A stretch of 64,000 bases of DNA, taken from contig JALSNX010000019.1 of assembly GCA_026986775.1 (NCBI GenBank), positions 1 through 64,000 of the forward strand, in the 5' to 3' direction. Positions 1 through 8,200 of the stretch are shown here, one piece after another; positions within the stretch are counted from its first letter, which is position 1, and every line of letters starts with the position of its first letter. The notes below the pieces were generated by a model that did not search any database, was not told where the DNA came from, and worked only from the letters and a program-made list of their open reading frames with translations. The translations under genes were made by a program, and so were the position numbers. Source of the DNA: Caldifarciminota bacterium. Its GTDB lineage: Bacteria > Hydrothermota > Hydrothermia > UBA1063 > CAJXJZ01.

Positions 1-3
1 CCC

Positions 4-981
4 CTATTTAATGTATTTATTACCAAGAATTCGGTAAAAGTACACACCATTTCTGAATACAGACACAGGCATTTCAATTGCACCTGACCTTGCAGCCGTA
101 AAAGTGTATAGTATTTTGCCACTCCTATCATATATTATGACTTTCTCATCCCTCTCCATTCTTCTGAAATAAAGAACCTTTCTGAAAACGTTGAACCCAG
201 CATTATTTTTACCTGAGTTTTCGTTCACTTCATTAGCCTCAAAATCGCTTACTGCATCCACTATAAATTGAGCGAACTGGGGTCCTGCCACATTATTTGC
301 AGAATCATTCGGATGGGAATCAGTACCTGTATGACTGCGTTCGTATTCATACTTCAAGAAAAGATTATCGGAATCTGCAACTATGCCCCTGAAATCAAAA
401 ATATAAATGTTCGGATGTTCTCCATCTTCATTCAAAAAGGTATCTTTTACCCAGAAGGTGAAAGATCTCGCCCTTTCTGCATTTCCAATTGTATCCCCGC
501 TGGATGGCCCATATAGCCTGTGCCTCGGCGGTATTGTCCATACTATAAAGATTTTGTCAGGGAAACTGTCCATCTTACCTCTCAATAACCTGTAAATAGC
601 CTTGTAGTTTTCAATAGATTGATATGACGATGAAGGGTCAATATTGCCTGTATTCACATTTACATCACTTGCAGGATAACAGTGCTTCCAGACTATCACA
701 TCATAGTCCTGCGTTAAGGAATCAAGCCCTGTCCCATCTATCCATTCCTGATAGTAATCAATGGGCATATTATTGTCAGCAGGATACCATCTATCAGATA
801 TCTGAAAATTTGTGCCATGGGCGCTGTTATATTCAGAAAACCATTGAGGCACTCCTTTGGCAGGATAATTGTAAACATTACCCCCTGTTGAATGGTGAAG
901 GAAAATAATACGGTTATGTGTTTGGGCAAATAGCAACACGGGAAGAAACATCAGGATACCGTAAATTTTACTTTTAAACAT
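4..981 (-). CDS. Secreted protein with type IX-like C-terminal sorting domain
   Basis: I start this gene at the ATG preceded by AAAGGAGGGGGAG rather than 21 bases upstream. That gives 325 residues with an N-terminal signal peptide (MFKSKIYGILMFLPVLLFA, then Q). The body opens with an HHSTGGN motif after a hydrophobic strand, which recalls block I of some SGNH-type hydrolases, but I cannot confirm the catalytic residues. The last 60 or so residues have the pattern of a type A sorting domain (VIIYDRSGKILYTF, then GVYFYRILG), which in Bacteroidota-like bacteria directs proteins through the type IX system to the cell surface. It is transcribed away from the CRISPR island. The enzymatic role is uncertain; secretion is well supported. 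Confidence 0.75.
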   Translation of the reverse strand: MFKSKIYGILMFLPVLLFAQTHNRIIFLHHSTGGNVYNYPAKGVPQWFSEYNSAHGTNFQISDRWYPADNNMPIDYYQEWIDGTGLDSLTQDYDVIVWKHCYPASDVNVNTGNIDPSSSYQSIENYKAIYRLLRGKMDSFPDKIFIVWTIPPRHRLYGPSSGDTIGNAERARSFTFWVKDTFLNEDGEHPNIYIFDFRGIVADSDNLFLKYEYERSHTGTDSHPNDSANNVAGPQFAQFIVDAVSDFEANEVNENSGKNNAGFNVFRKVLYFRRMERDEKVIIYDRSGKILYTFTAARSGAIEMPVSVFRNGVYFYRILGNKYIK

Positions 982-1035
982 CTCCCCCTCCTTTTGCATC
1001 AATTATATAATACAAAGCAAAACCTGTCAATATAA

Positions 1036-1274
1036 CCACCCCACGCCTTTGTTACGTAAAGTCGCAAGGTCCCCGATAAAACACCCCATGTGAATGCTTC
1101 GCATCCCCATGAGGACCCCGAAAACCACCCCATGAAAATACTACGCATTTTCACGGGGACCCCGATACTTGAATACTTCCTCTCTATATGGCTGTATGAC
1201 CTGCCTGTCTTAAAAAATATTTATCTTTCGGCGGGGTCCCCATGGAAACCGTTAGTGTTTCCATGGGGTGCCAT
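1036..1274. repeat. Palindromic hairpin cluster at distal end of left array (element B, left copy)
   Basis: Four hairpin units lie here: about 1036-1075, 1082-1120, 1125-1164 and 1233-1270. Each has a constant frame, CACCCC at one end and GGGGACCCCG at the other, around a stem whose arms differ from unit to unit but remain mutually complementary (for example ATGGAAAC with GTTTCCAT). Bases 1107-1274 reappear, inverted and nearly identical, at 20983-21150 beyond the right array. The last unit abuts a truncated CRISPR repeat (1275-1298). No coding frame is convincing in this stretch. Confidence 0.85.
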
Positions 1275-1298
1275 TCTTAACCCTTTTTAGGCAAGGAG

Positions 1299-1413
1299 AA
1301 ATACCACCCCACGCCTTTGCTTCGCAAAGTCGCGGGGACCCCGAAAAAAAAACTTTCTTTTATCTTTCGGCGGGGTCCCCATGGAAACCGTTAGTGTTTC
1401 CATGGGGTGCCAT
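1299..1413. mobile_element. REPIN/MITE-like 115-bp element inside left CRISPR array (element A)
   Basis: This is a 115-bp insert made of two facing hairpins joined by a short AT-rich linker, with imperfect terminal inverted repeats of the form ATA(G/C)CACCCCA. It separates a truncated CRISPR repeat (1275-1298, positions 12-35 of the repeat in crRNA orientation) from a nearly complete repeat lacking only its last base (1414-1448). The same 115-bp element occurs inverted at 20771-20885 in the right array. It encodes nothing; any transposase would have to act in trans. REPIN-like is a structural description, not a demonstrated relationship. Confidence 0.8.
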
Positions 1414-2520
1414 TCTTAACCCTTTTTAGGCAAGGAGTTTATTCAGAGATGCAGATACAACAAAAGTACTGTATGCAACAGATACGGGAGACATACATGT
1501 CTTAACCCTTTTTAGGCAAGGAGTTTATTCAGAGGGGTCAATGCTGTTCAGGTTCACGGTCAAGGAGAGGCTCGGAGTCTTAACCCTTTTTAGGCAAGGA
1601 GTTTATTCAGAGTCGGCAACTACAAGAGCCACCTTACCCATCAAGGTAAGAGGCTCTTGTCTTAACCCTTTTTAGGCAAGGAGTTTATTCAGAGATGGTG
1701 GTGATTTATACATTGTAGATAATCAGGCACGGAAAGTTGTTGTCTTAACCCTTTTTAGGCAAGGAGTTTATTCAGAGTATTGTCCAGAGGCACATGTATT
1801 CGGTAGAACTTTCAGAGTTCAGGTCTTAACCCTTTTTAGGCAAGGAGTTTATTCAGAGACAACTCAAACTAAAGCCTAAGATTATGTTATTTGATACTGA
1901 TGGAGTCTTAACCCTTTTTAGGCAAGGAGTTTATTCAGAGGTTGCCTTCGAATTGTGCTGCTTCTGCATCAACAGTGGCCGTAAAGTCTTAACCCTTTTT
2001 AGGCAAGGAGTTTATTCAGAGGCTTGCAGAGACAACGATACCACAAGACGTAGATAGAATCAGGTCTTAACCCTTTTTAGGCAAGGAGTTTATTCAGAGC
2101 ATAGAGCAAGAAGAAACAAGCTCGCAAATAGAAGGCGAGTATAGCACGTCTTAACCCTTTTTAGGCAAGGAGTTTATTCAGAGACAGAACGGTGAACCTG
2201 TAGCAACGGAGGTTTACAGGCGTTCAGGCTGGGGCGTCTTAACCCTTTTTAGGCAAGGAGTTTATTCAGAGAATACAGAAAGGAACTTGACGAGGCAGAA
2301 AAGACTGCAATTGACGTCTTAACCCTTTTTAGGCAAGGAGTTTATTCAGAGGTTGCGAACGATATTTGTCGCTTCCGTGAGCCACCCCCGAAATCGTCTT
2401 AACCCTTTTTAGGCAAGGAGTTTATTCAGAGTGCAAAGGGCAGATGTGCAGGAGAGGATAAAACAGGCATACCCGGAAAATGCAGTCTTAACCCTTTTTA
2501 GGCAAGGAGTTTATTCAGAG
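1414..2520 (-). CRISPR. Left CRISPR array, 14 repeats and 13 spacers
   Basis: Fourteen 36-bp repeats are separated by 13 spacers of 42-53 bp. In crRNA orientation (minus strand) the repeat begins CTCTGAATAAAC and ends AGGGTTAAGAC, so the predicted 8-base crRNA handle is GTTAAGAC. Orientation is set by the conserved leader at 2521-2927, which makes 2485-2520 the first repeat. The most distal repeat (1414-1448) lacks its final base where element A begins, and a further truncated repeat lies at 1275-1298. All full repeats look identical by eye. No spacer is obviously shared with the right array. Most spacers read open with protein-like sequence on the plus strand, so their crRNAs would be antisense to mRNA. 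Confidence 0.98.
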
Positions 2521-2927
2521 GGCACCATTTTTTTGTCGTTGGGAGACAAGGGGTTTGAAGGTCAATTTTCGGCATCTCGTTTTTTGAACCTTAAATTCCA
2601 TGATTTTTTGTGAATATTTAAATGTTTATTTTCACAGATTCCCCGTCTCCCAACAGTTTATGACTACTTTCTCAAGTCATTTTCAGACTTTTTCTGTTAA
2701 CTTATTGATACACAAGAATTTAAACACTATTTTTGCACTTATGTTTATATTTGAAAACTCACAAGGAATTTTTAGAATTATTTTAAAACCTACCTGCTTT
2801 TACCTGCTATTTCTTGAAAAATCAGTTTTACGTCCCTTTACATAATTTTATTTTCACAACAAAGATTCTGGCCCCGTCTCTCTTATCCCTTCTCCCCCTT
2901 GCTCTTCCACATCTTTGTCAAAGAACG
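2521..2927 (-). promoter_or_regulatory. Leader of left CRISPR array
   Basis: This 407-bp AT-rich segment directly abuts the first repeat. It matches the reverse complement of 18514-18920 over the same length, with about 19 differences by eye, and homology stops abruptly on the cas side. It contains an internal inverted motif, GTTGGGAGAC at 2538 and its complement ending at 2654, about 100 bp apart; this could be a bent or looped site for Cas1-Cas2 or a host factor. A short open frame inside it is not supported as a gene. Confidence 0.9.
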
Positions 2928-2969
2928 AGTCCTATAGTTATTTTATTGTATGTCTTTTTATGTGTCCTG

Positions 2970-4022
2970 TCAAGTTAAAGTAATCTGCAACATTTTTCTT
3001 TCAAATTTATCGCGCCTTGTTAATTCGGAAAGCGTAATAATTGATATACCAAGTAGCTTCGCCCTGTCAAGTAATTCCATTCGTGTAGCATAACCGTCAG
3101 GTACAGGAACCACTGCATTTTTTCCTGTAGTTACGAGAACCCCTCTGCTGGCAATACCCATATTCTTTATCTTGGCAGCGAACTTATAAAGGTCTTCCAG
3201 AGAGTTCCATCTGGTCTTTTTTGTTTCAAACAGTATCAACCTGTTATTTGCAACAAGTGCAATGTCTATTTCGTTCTCCGTGCTCTGAGAAACAGTCTCA
3301 TGGCCATAAACTTTGAGATTTAACTGTATATCGTATTTTGTATCTGCTTTATCCAAAGTTTTCCTTAAGAGATAATATATGTACTGCTCAAACCAGAAAC
3401 CTTTTGAAAGTTCACCGTTTATACGCAGTCTGGTGTTTTTCTCTTCCAGTAACCTCAGGTATCTTTGCCACAATTTTATGGTCTGGGACTCTGAATATGC
3501 TGTATGCATATTTTTTACTGACTCCGCTATGTATCCATAAGCAAATAGATACTCTTTGACTCTAAGGCTATATTTTATTGGTGTTTTTTCTGTAGTTTCA
3601 ACATTCTCTATGTAGTTTTTATTGATTGGTATGTAAAAATACTCCGCTCTCAGTGTATTTTTTGAACTTAATTCTTTAAATACGTCATACACAGCAAGTG
3701 ACATCATTTTTGTTCCGCCGGTTAGATTGACGAGGAAATGACTCTGCTGTTGAGTTTTAGCTAAATTTCTTATTTTTTCTGTTACTATGCTCTTTATTTC
3801 CGTGAATTCATCATAGGGCACCTTTATTGCAGTGGTGTCTTTCTCCTCTATTCGGCACATTTGCATGATACGGCCTTTTTCGTTCTTTTGCTCCATCTGT
3901 TCTGTGGTGATGAATATGTATCGCCCTACGTTATGCGTATTCTGGATGCTCTTTATAAATAGGATGTTTGGTATTGGTTGCTCGCTTACTATGCTTACCA
4001 GTGTTCTCGCATTTTTATTCAT
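2970..4022 (-). CDS. Card1/Can2-like CARF nuclease, type III effector
   Basis: This 350-residue protein has the size and layout of Card1/Can2. An N-terminal CARF domain (about 1-160) carries the ligand-site motif NLTGGTK (99-105). A C-terminal PD-(D/E)xK nuclease follows, with E212 in a helix, ENEID around 249-253 and the E-x-K strand FETKK (E266, K268). In the family, cyclic oligoadenylate (usually cA4) binds the CARF dimer and turns on cleavage of supercoiled DNA or RNA. It is the last gene of the leftward cas operon, starts inside the end of the preceding gene (8-bp overlap) and has an AAAGGAG ribosome site. The ligand size cannot be read from sequence. Confidence 0.88.
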   Translation of the reverse strand: MNKNARTLVSIVSEQPIPNILFIKSIQNTHNVGRYIFITTEQMEQKNEKGRIMQMCRIEEKDTTAIKVPYDEFTEIKSIVTEKIRNLAKTQQQSHFLVNLTGGTKMMSLAVYDVFKELSSKNTLRAEYFYIPINKNYIENVETTEKTPIKYSLRVKEYLFAYGYIAESVKNMHTAYSESQTIKLWQRYLRLLEEKNTRLRINGELSKGFWFEQYIYYLLRKTLDKADTKYDIQLNLKVYGHETVSQSTENEIDIALVANNRLILFETKKTRWNSLEDLYKFAAKIKNMGIASRGVLVTTGKNAVVPVPDGYATRMELLDRAKLLGISIITLSELTRRDKFERKMLQITLT

Positions 4023-5808
4023 CGTCCTTGATATCTCCTTTATCGGACTCCTCTATAAACTTTATCTCTCCTTCTACAAATGGATTGTTTCTCTGCTCCT
4101 GTGCCGGACGTCGGTCTATGCAGACTATCACTTTGATGGGAAGGAGTTTGATGTGGTATTTAAAATATTCTAACAATTTCTGTAAATTGTACTGGAGAGC
4201 AGTAGTGCCTCCAGTTATATTGAAGTATATTTCTTTATTTCTTGAAAGTTTAATTAACCTATCCGAAGTGATAATCTTTTTCCACAAATCAAAATCTGTG
4301 TAGGGATCTTTTACCCTGAATACTTCTTTTTCCTCCACTCTTACCTGAGATTTTTCAATAATCTCCTCTATGGTATCACCTGAAATGCTCTCCGAGGTTA
4401 TTACAATTAGATTTTCTGGGTTTACCTTCTTCAGGGCTGTATAAAGCAGTCCTTTTGATAGTCCAAGAGGTGTAATTAAGAGTTTCCCCTGGTCAACTTT
4501 TTTCTTTTCCAGAACCTCTTTTACCGCACTTTTTATCTGGTCGTTCTCAAGCGCTTTGGCAATGTCTTCTATTAATTTGTGGTCATTTAGCCTTTTGAAT
4601 ATGTTTTGCGATTCTTTGTTCCTTCCTGCATGGTTAATCGCATTTCTTTTTTCTGCAATTCTGTTCCATAAACTTGTAAGGTCTTTGATGGCTTTTTTCA
4701 TTTCTTTTTTGTCAGTGATAAATTCTATGCCGCGACCCTGCTCTATAAAATTCACGTTTAAAAGTTTTTCGGCTTCAAGCCTTTTATTCCTGTCAAGATA
4801 TATGTCTTCATCCACCTCACCCAACCAGAAAAGTATAACAATATCAACAAGCACCTCTCTTAAAAGGGTGTAAAGGGGCTGATATAATCCTCTATTTATG
4901 TATTCTCTTGCTATGTGGAGGTCTTTTTTTATTAAATCTTCACTTAAAACAGTAGAATCTATTGCAATTTTCTTGAGGTCATCCTGTATCAAGGAAAAAA
5001 GGTAAACAATAGGTAGTGGTAAAGCCTGCTCTATCTCAGCATTTGTTTTTTCCATAATTTCTTCAAGGTCTTTGATTATAGTGCTGGCACCCGAAGACAT
5101 GTCAATAGTCTGAGAAATAAGCGCAGATTGGGCATAATTTTTTATATGAGAGGCAAGTTTGGAAATAGGATGGTAAAGCTGTTTTTTAACTTCTCTATCT
5201 TTTTCTTTAAGGGCCTGTGTTATAATTTCTGTATTATAAAATCTTAGAAAATTAATAACTCCATCTTTAAAATCAAGCACCCTTAATACAGGTAAAAGGT
5301 CAAAAACAGGCACAGAAGGCGGTTCATCGTCTGTTCTCGCATCAAAGGCACCGTAAATGACGGATTTTATTTTTATATTCTTCAGTTTTTCATAGAACCT
5401 GAGAACAGAAAATGCTAAAAAGGGTATTGAACGGAATCCGTGTGTTATATCAAATATAATCTCGTCGTTTTCTCCAAGTATTCCTCCCAATGTATTAAAG
5501 ATGTGCCAAATATCGTCAAAATATTTTCCTGGCTTTATTGTTTCTACGTGAACTTCTTTTCCATTTGTCTCCAATATACCCCTTATTTCTTTAAAATGTT
5601 CACTCCCCTGAACCTCCTTTGTGAGGAGAAAATAATATTCATCAAACTCAGGGTAAAAATCCATTATGGCTTTGGCTATATAAGGAGTTGCGGATGCTGT
5701 GTCCTTTACGGATGATTGTTTAGTATAAGGGTCGGTCATTACTTTATAATAGATTACATCACTGTATCTTCCCAAACCCAGTGAAGTTATAACTTTTCTC
5801 TTTTTCAT
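4015..5808 (-). CDS. CARF-HEPN-CARF protein (Csx1/TM1812-type effector with second CARF)
   Basis: I start at the ATG behind GGGAGG, two bases after the cmr6 stop, giving 597 residues. Residues 1-190 are a Csx1/TM1812-type CARF domain (DITHGFRSIP at 120-129). A helical middle follows with the HEPN motif RNAINH (388-393, R-x4-H). Residues about 441-570 look like a second CARF domain: an opening strand KLLITPLGLS, then IVITSES and the ligand motif NITGGTT (530-536). Csx1/Csm6 proteins are cyclic-oligoadenylate-activated RNases; a second CARF after the HEPN is not the usual layout. It could add a ligand specificity, degrade ligand, or set oligomer state. The domain reading is good; the role of the second CARF is inference. 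Confidence 0.82.
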   Translation of the reverse strand: MKKRKVITSLGLGRYSDVIYYKVMTDPYTKQSSVKDTASATPYIAKAIMDFYPEFDEYYFLLTKEVQGSEHFKEIRGILETNGKEVHVETIKPGKYFDDIWHIFNTLGGILGENDEIIFDITHGFRSIPFLAFSVLRFYEKLKNIKIKSVIYGAFDARTDDEPPSVPVFDLLPVLRVLDFKDGVINFLRFYNTEIITQALKEKDREVKKQLYHPISKLASHIKNYAQSALISQTIDMSSGASTIIKDLEEIMEKTNAEIEQALPLPIVYLFSLIQDDLKKIAIDSTVLSEDLIKKDLHIAREYINRGLYQPLYTLLREVLVDIVILFWLGEVDEDIYLDRNKRLEAEKLLNVNFIEQGRGIEFITDKKEMKKAIKDLTSLWNRIAEKRNAINHAGRNKESQNIFKRLNDHKLIEDIAKALENDQIKSAVKEVLEKKKVDQGKLLITPLGLSKGLLYTALKKVNPENLIVITSESISGDTIEEIIEKSQVRVEEKEVFRVKDPYTDFDLWKKIITSDRLIKLSRNKEIYFNITGGTTALQYNLQKLLEYFKYHIKLLPIKVIVCIDRRPAQEQRNNPFVEGEIKFIEESDKGDIKDDE

Positions 5809-5809
5809 C

Positions 5810-6916
5810 CTAAACCTCCCTGAAAAATCCATATCCCAGAGATGTTTTTGCTCCTATGCCCGTGTATTCTGTAAGAGCAAGTTTTAAATAGTTTTCTGCT
5901 TCATCTAACAGTTTGACATCTTTATCGCTATCTTCTGATATTATTTTATCCAAACTTATAACAAACCTGAAAACCGTATCTCTTACTGTCAAAAATGGTA
6001 TGGGAACAAGATTCTGATAGTCTGCTGGCGGCTTTTCCCCTTTGCTTCTATAATACTCTGAATAATGGGAATTCATAACATCAGCATCAAATTTTATTTT
6101 GCCTTCTGGATAGGCATCAAGGAATATCACTTTTCCCGATGCTTTCTGCGCGCCAAAAATATCCTGGACCAGGTGAAGATAACTATTTTGCCAGTTTTCA
6201 GCTATCTCACCTTCAATCTTCGTAATCACCTCTACGGGAAGATACCTTTTTTCACTTTTACTTCTTAGTGTGGAAATACCTGCAAGGTATTTAATACTAT
6301 CCCCACTTTCTTTCCATGCCCTGTAGTCAAATTTATCAATTATGTTGTCAAGACACTCAAGGTCTATGTTATCGTCATTAAGATATTCTGCCCACTTTAT
6401 AACGAATGCGGCCCTGGTTGCGCCTTTTAATGCACTTCCGGGTATATAAGGAATGCCAGTAAGAAAATCCAGCGTCATACCTATTTCATATACATTCGTA
6501 GCTCCCAGTCCAACCACCATTCTTCCATTTAATCTTACAGAAAACTCCTTTCTCGGCTCAATGTTCTTTTGCCATCCTGTATTTATAAATCGTGTTTGAT
6601 ACTCATCAATGCCCCTTTTTGCAACTTCTTTTATGAAATCCAGTTTGTGCTTTACTTCCTGAAGTATTTTCTGTCGCTGCTTTATGTCATATCTTTTTTC
6701 AAGGATGGGCATGCCAAATTTGTTGTAGAGAAGGTAAAAATTCTCAATAGCGTGTGGCAGTTTTATCTGAACATTTCTTCTATCCTGTGTTCCTTTTAAT
6801 TTTAACCCCTCAATCATTTGCGTATCAGCGGGAAGTGTGTGGTAAAATTTTATTTCAACTGGATTATTCTGATGTCGCCTGTTTTTAAAATTTCTGTTGA
6901 AATTTTTAGGAGTCAT
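5810..6916 (-). CDS. cmr6: Cmr6 RAMP subunit
   Basis: This 368-residue RAMP protein has Cmr6 hallmarks. PYIPGSALKGATRAA is the typical RAMP loop after the first fold; IFGAQKASGKVIFLDAYPE follows; the pattern PPADYQNLVPIPFL is characteristic of Cmr6; and the glycine-rich end GIGAKTSLGYG closes the second RRM fold. Cmr6 sits at the head end of the backbone near the 3' end of the crRNA. Its start overlaps the end of cmr5 by 11 bp and has an AAAGGAGG ribosome site. Confidence 0.93.
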   Translation of the reverse strand: MTPKNFNRNFKNRRHQNNPVEIKFYHTLPADTQMIEGLKLKGTQDRRNVQIKLPHAIENFYLLYNKFGMPILEKRYDIKQRQKILQEVKHKLDFIKEVAKRGIDEYQTRFINTGWQKNIEPRKEFSVRLNGRMVVGLGATNVYEIGMTLDFLTGIPYIPGSALKGATRAAFVIKWAEYLNDDNIDLECLDNIIDKFDYRAWKESGDSIKYLAGISTLRSKSEKRYLPVEVITKIEGEIAENWQNSYLHLVQDIFGAQKASGKVIFLDAYPEGKIKFDADVMNSHYSEYYRSKGEKPPADYQNLVPIPFLTVRDTVFRFVISLDKIISEDSDKDVKLLDEAENYLKLALTEYTGIGAKTSLGYGFFREV

Positions 6917-7325
6917 TCTTCTTTTCCTCCTTTAACATTCCCTCAGCAAATCTGCGCATCCAGTTTAAGAGGTTAATGATTTCATCTGTTTTTCTTATTA
7001 CTGTCAAAGAATCCCATTTAACCATATCTTTTATAAGTTGAAAATTACTGCTTTCATCGTTCTCATATCCCCAGAATCTGGCTATATGGTTCAGTAAGAG
7101 GCCATGTGCTTTCTTTTCTCCACCATTCTCTTTCCAGTTATCACCATTTGATTTTGCATATTCAAAACTCAGTGCGGCAAGAAGTCCATTGGTTTTAATC
7201 ATCACTGGAAATTTCTTTACATAGGAAAGATATTTGCCCTCAACGTCTTTATGCTCATTCTTAACCTCTTTCACATACTCAAATGCCTTCTTTGCAAATT
7301 CCTGTCTTTTATTTGCCGTATACAT
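6906..7325 (-). CDS. cmr5: Cmr5 small subunit
   Basis: This 139-residue, mostly helical protein begins with the helix RQEFAKKAFEYVKEV and has the conserved SYVKKFPVMIKTNGLLAALSF stretch typical of Cmr5 (quoted in parts: SYVKKFPVMIKTNGL, LAALSF). In the Cmr complex several copies form the minor filament that lies along the crRNA-target duplex. It is preceded by AAGGAGG, starts 11 bp after cmr4 ends and overlaps cmr6. Small subunits diverge fast, so position between cmr4 and cmr6 helps the call. Confidence 0.93.
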   Translation of the reverse strand: MYTANKRQEFAKKAFEYVKEVKNEHKDVEGKYLSYVKKFPVMIKTNGLLAALSFEYAKSNGDNWKENGGEKKAHGLLLNHIARFWGYENDESSNFQLIKDMVKWDSLTVIRKTDEIINLLNWMRRFAEGMLKEEKKNDS

Positions 7326-7336
7326 TATTCGCCTCC

Positions 7337-8200
7337 TTATTTAAACAATCTGAACATGGTAAAGCCCCTGCCAATGGTCCTGTTGCCGCCAATCTGTATG
7401 ATGTCAGGAAGATTATCCTCTATATGCTGCCTTACATCCTGTGCTTTAAGGTCTTTCGCCTCATTAAAAGACTTGTTATACCTGAAAACTGTATAGAACA
7501 CCGCATCTCTTGGAACATTCTCCTCATACCACAGTGCACTCTGTTTTACTGTCCCTTTTTCGTCATCAATCCTTGTTCTTGCCACCACCTCCGTGAAGTG
7601 CTTTGTAAATTCTCTGAAGACATCGTCAGGTAATATCACGACTTTTTCTGTAAGACCTTCGTAAATGTATGAATCTTTATTGTCAAGTTTTTTGGCAATT
7701 TCTTTAAGAATACCCTTTATTTTACTATCGGCGTCTTTCGCCTTAAATGTAAACTCTTCAAGCACAATATATCTATCGTCCACCTTCAATTTATTTGATA
7801 CCACAATTGCATTATCCTCACCTTCAAATTCAACTGATATCTCATCCTTATCACTCGCCCTCAAAAAATCGTTTAAAACTGAAGGGGATGTTGTGTATGC
7901 AAAAACCCCCCTTACAGACTTTACTGGAAAGAAAAGAATACGTGCATCCTGTATGGAAATACATGATGAATAATCAGCGCCACTCTCTTCTGGCCCAAAT
8001 ATGGTATTGAGCATGTCTTTATCAAATTTCTGGTTGTAGTAGTCTCTCAAAACACCCTTGAGTTCAGATGCCTGTATAATCGGAAGTTCTGTATGAACCT
8101 CCCTTTGAATGGGAAGATCCACGACAGAAAGACTTGAACCACTTCCTGCATGCAATGGAGTGAGTGTGTATAAGAGCACAACTGATTTTTCATCAAACAT
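7337..8200 (-). CDS. cmr4: Cmr4 backbone RAMP subunit
   Basis: This 287-residue protein is the repeated backbone subunit that also carries the target-RNA cleavage residue. It opens with TLTPLHAGSGSSLSVVDLPIQRE, a Cmr4 signature (parts: TPLHAGSG, VDLPIQRE), then LPIIQASELKGVLRDYY, with the thumb region following, and ends IGGNRTIGRGFTMFRLF, the glycine-rich loop. An aspartate near the start of the family is needed for cleavage every 6 nt; a plausible one lies in the SVVDLPIQRE segment, but this needs alignment. It overlaps cmr3 by 8 bp and has an AAGGAGGT ribosome site. Confidence 0.95.
   Translation of the reverse strand: MFDEKSVVLLYTLTPLHAGSGSSLSVVDLPIQREVHTELPIIQASELKGVLRDYYNQKFDKDMLNTIFGPEESGADYSSCISIQDARILFFPVKSVRGVFAYTTSPSVLNDFLRASDKDEISVEFEGEDNAIVVSNKLKVDDRYIVLEEFTFKAKDADSKIKGILKEIAKKLDNKDSYIYEGLTEKVVILPDDVFREFTKHFTEVVARTRIDDEKGTVKQSALWYEENVPRDAVFYTVFRYNKSFNEAKDLKAQDVRQHIEDNLPDIIQIGGNRTIGRGFTMFRLFK

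Noticed and set aside
2431-2845. Open frames of 60 and 81 codons across the last left-array unit and leader
   Set aside because: They follow CRISPR repeat and leader DNA; the leader copy on the other side explains conservation, and no ribosome site or protein resemblance is seen.
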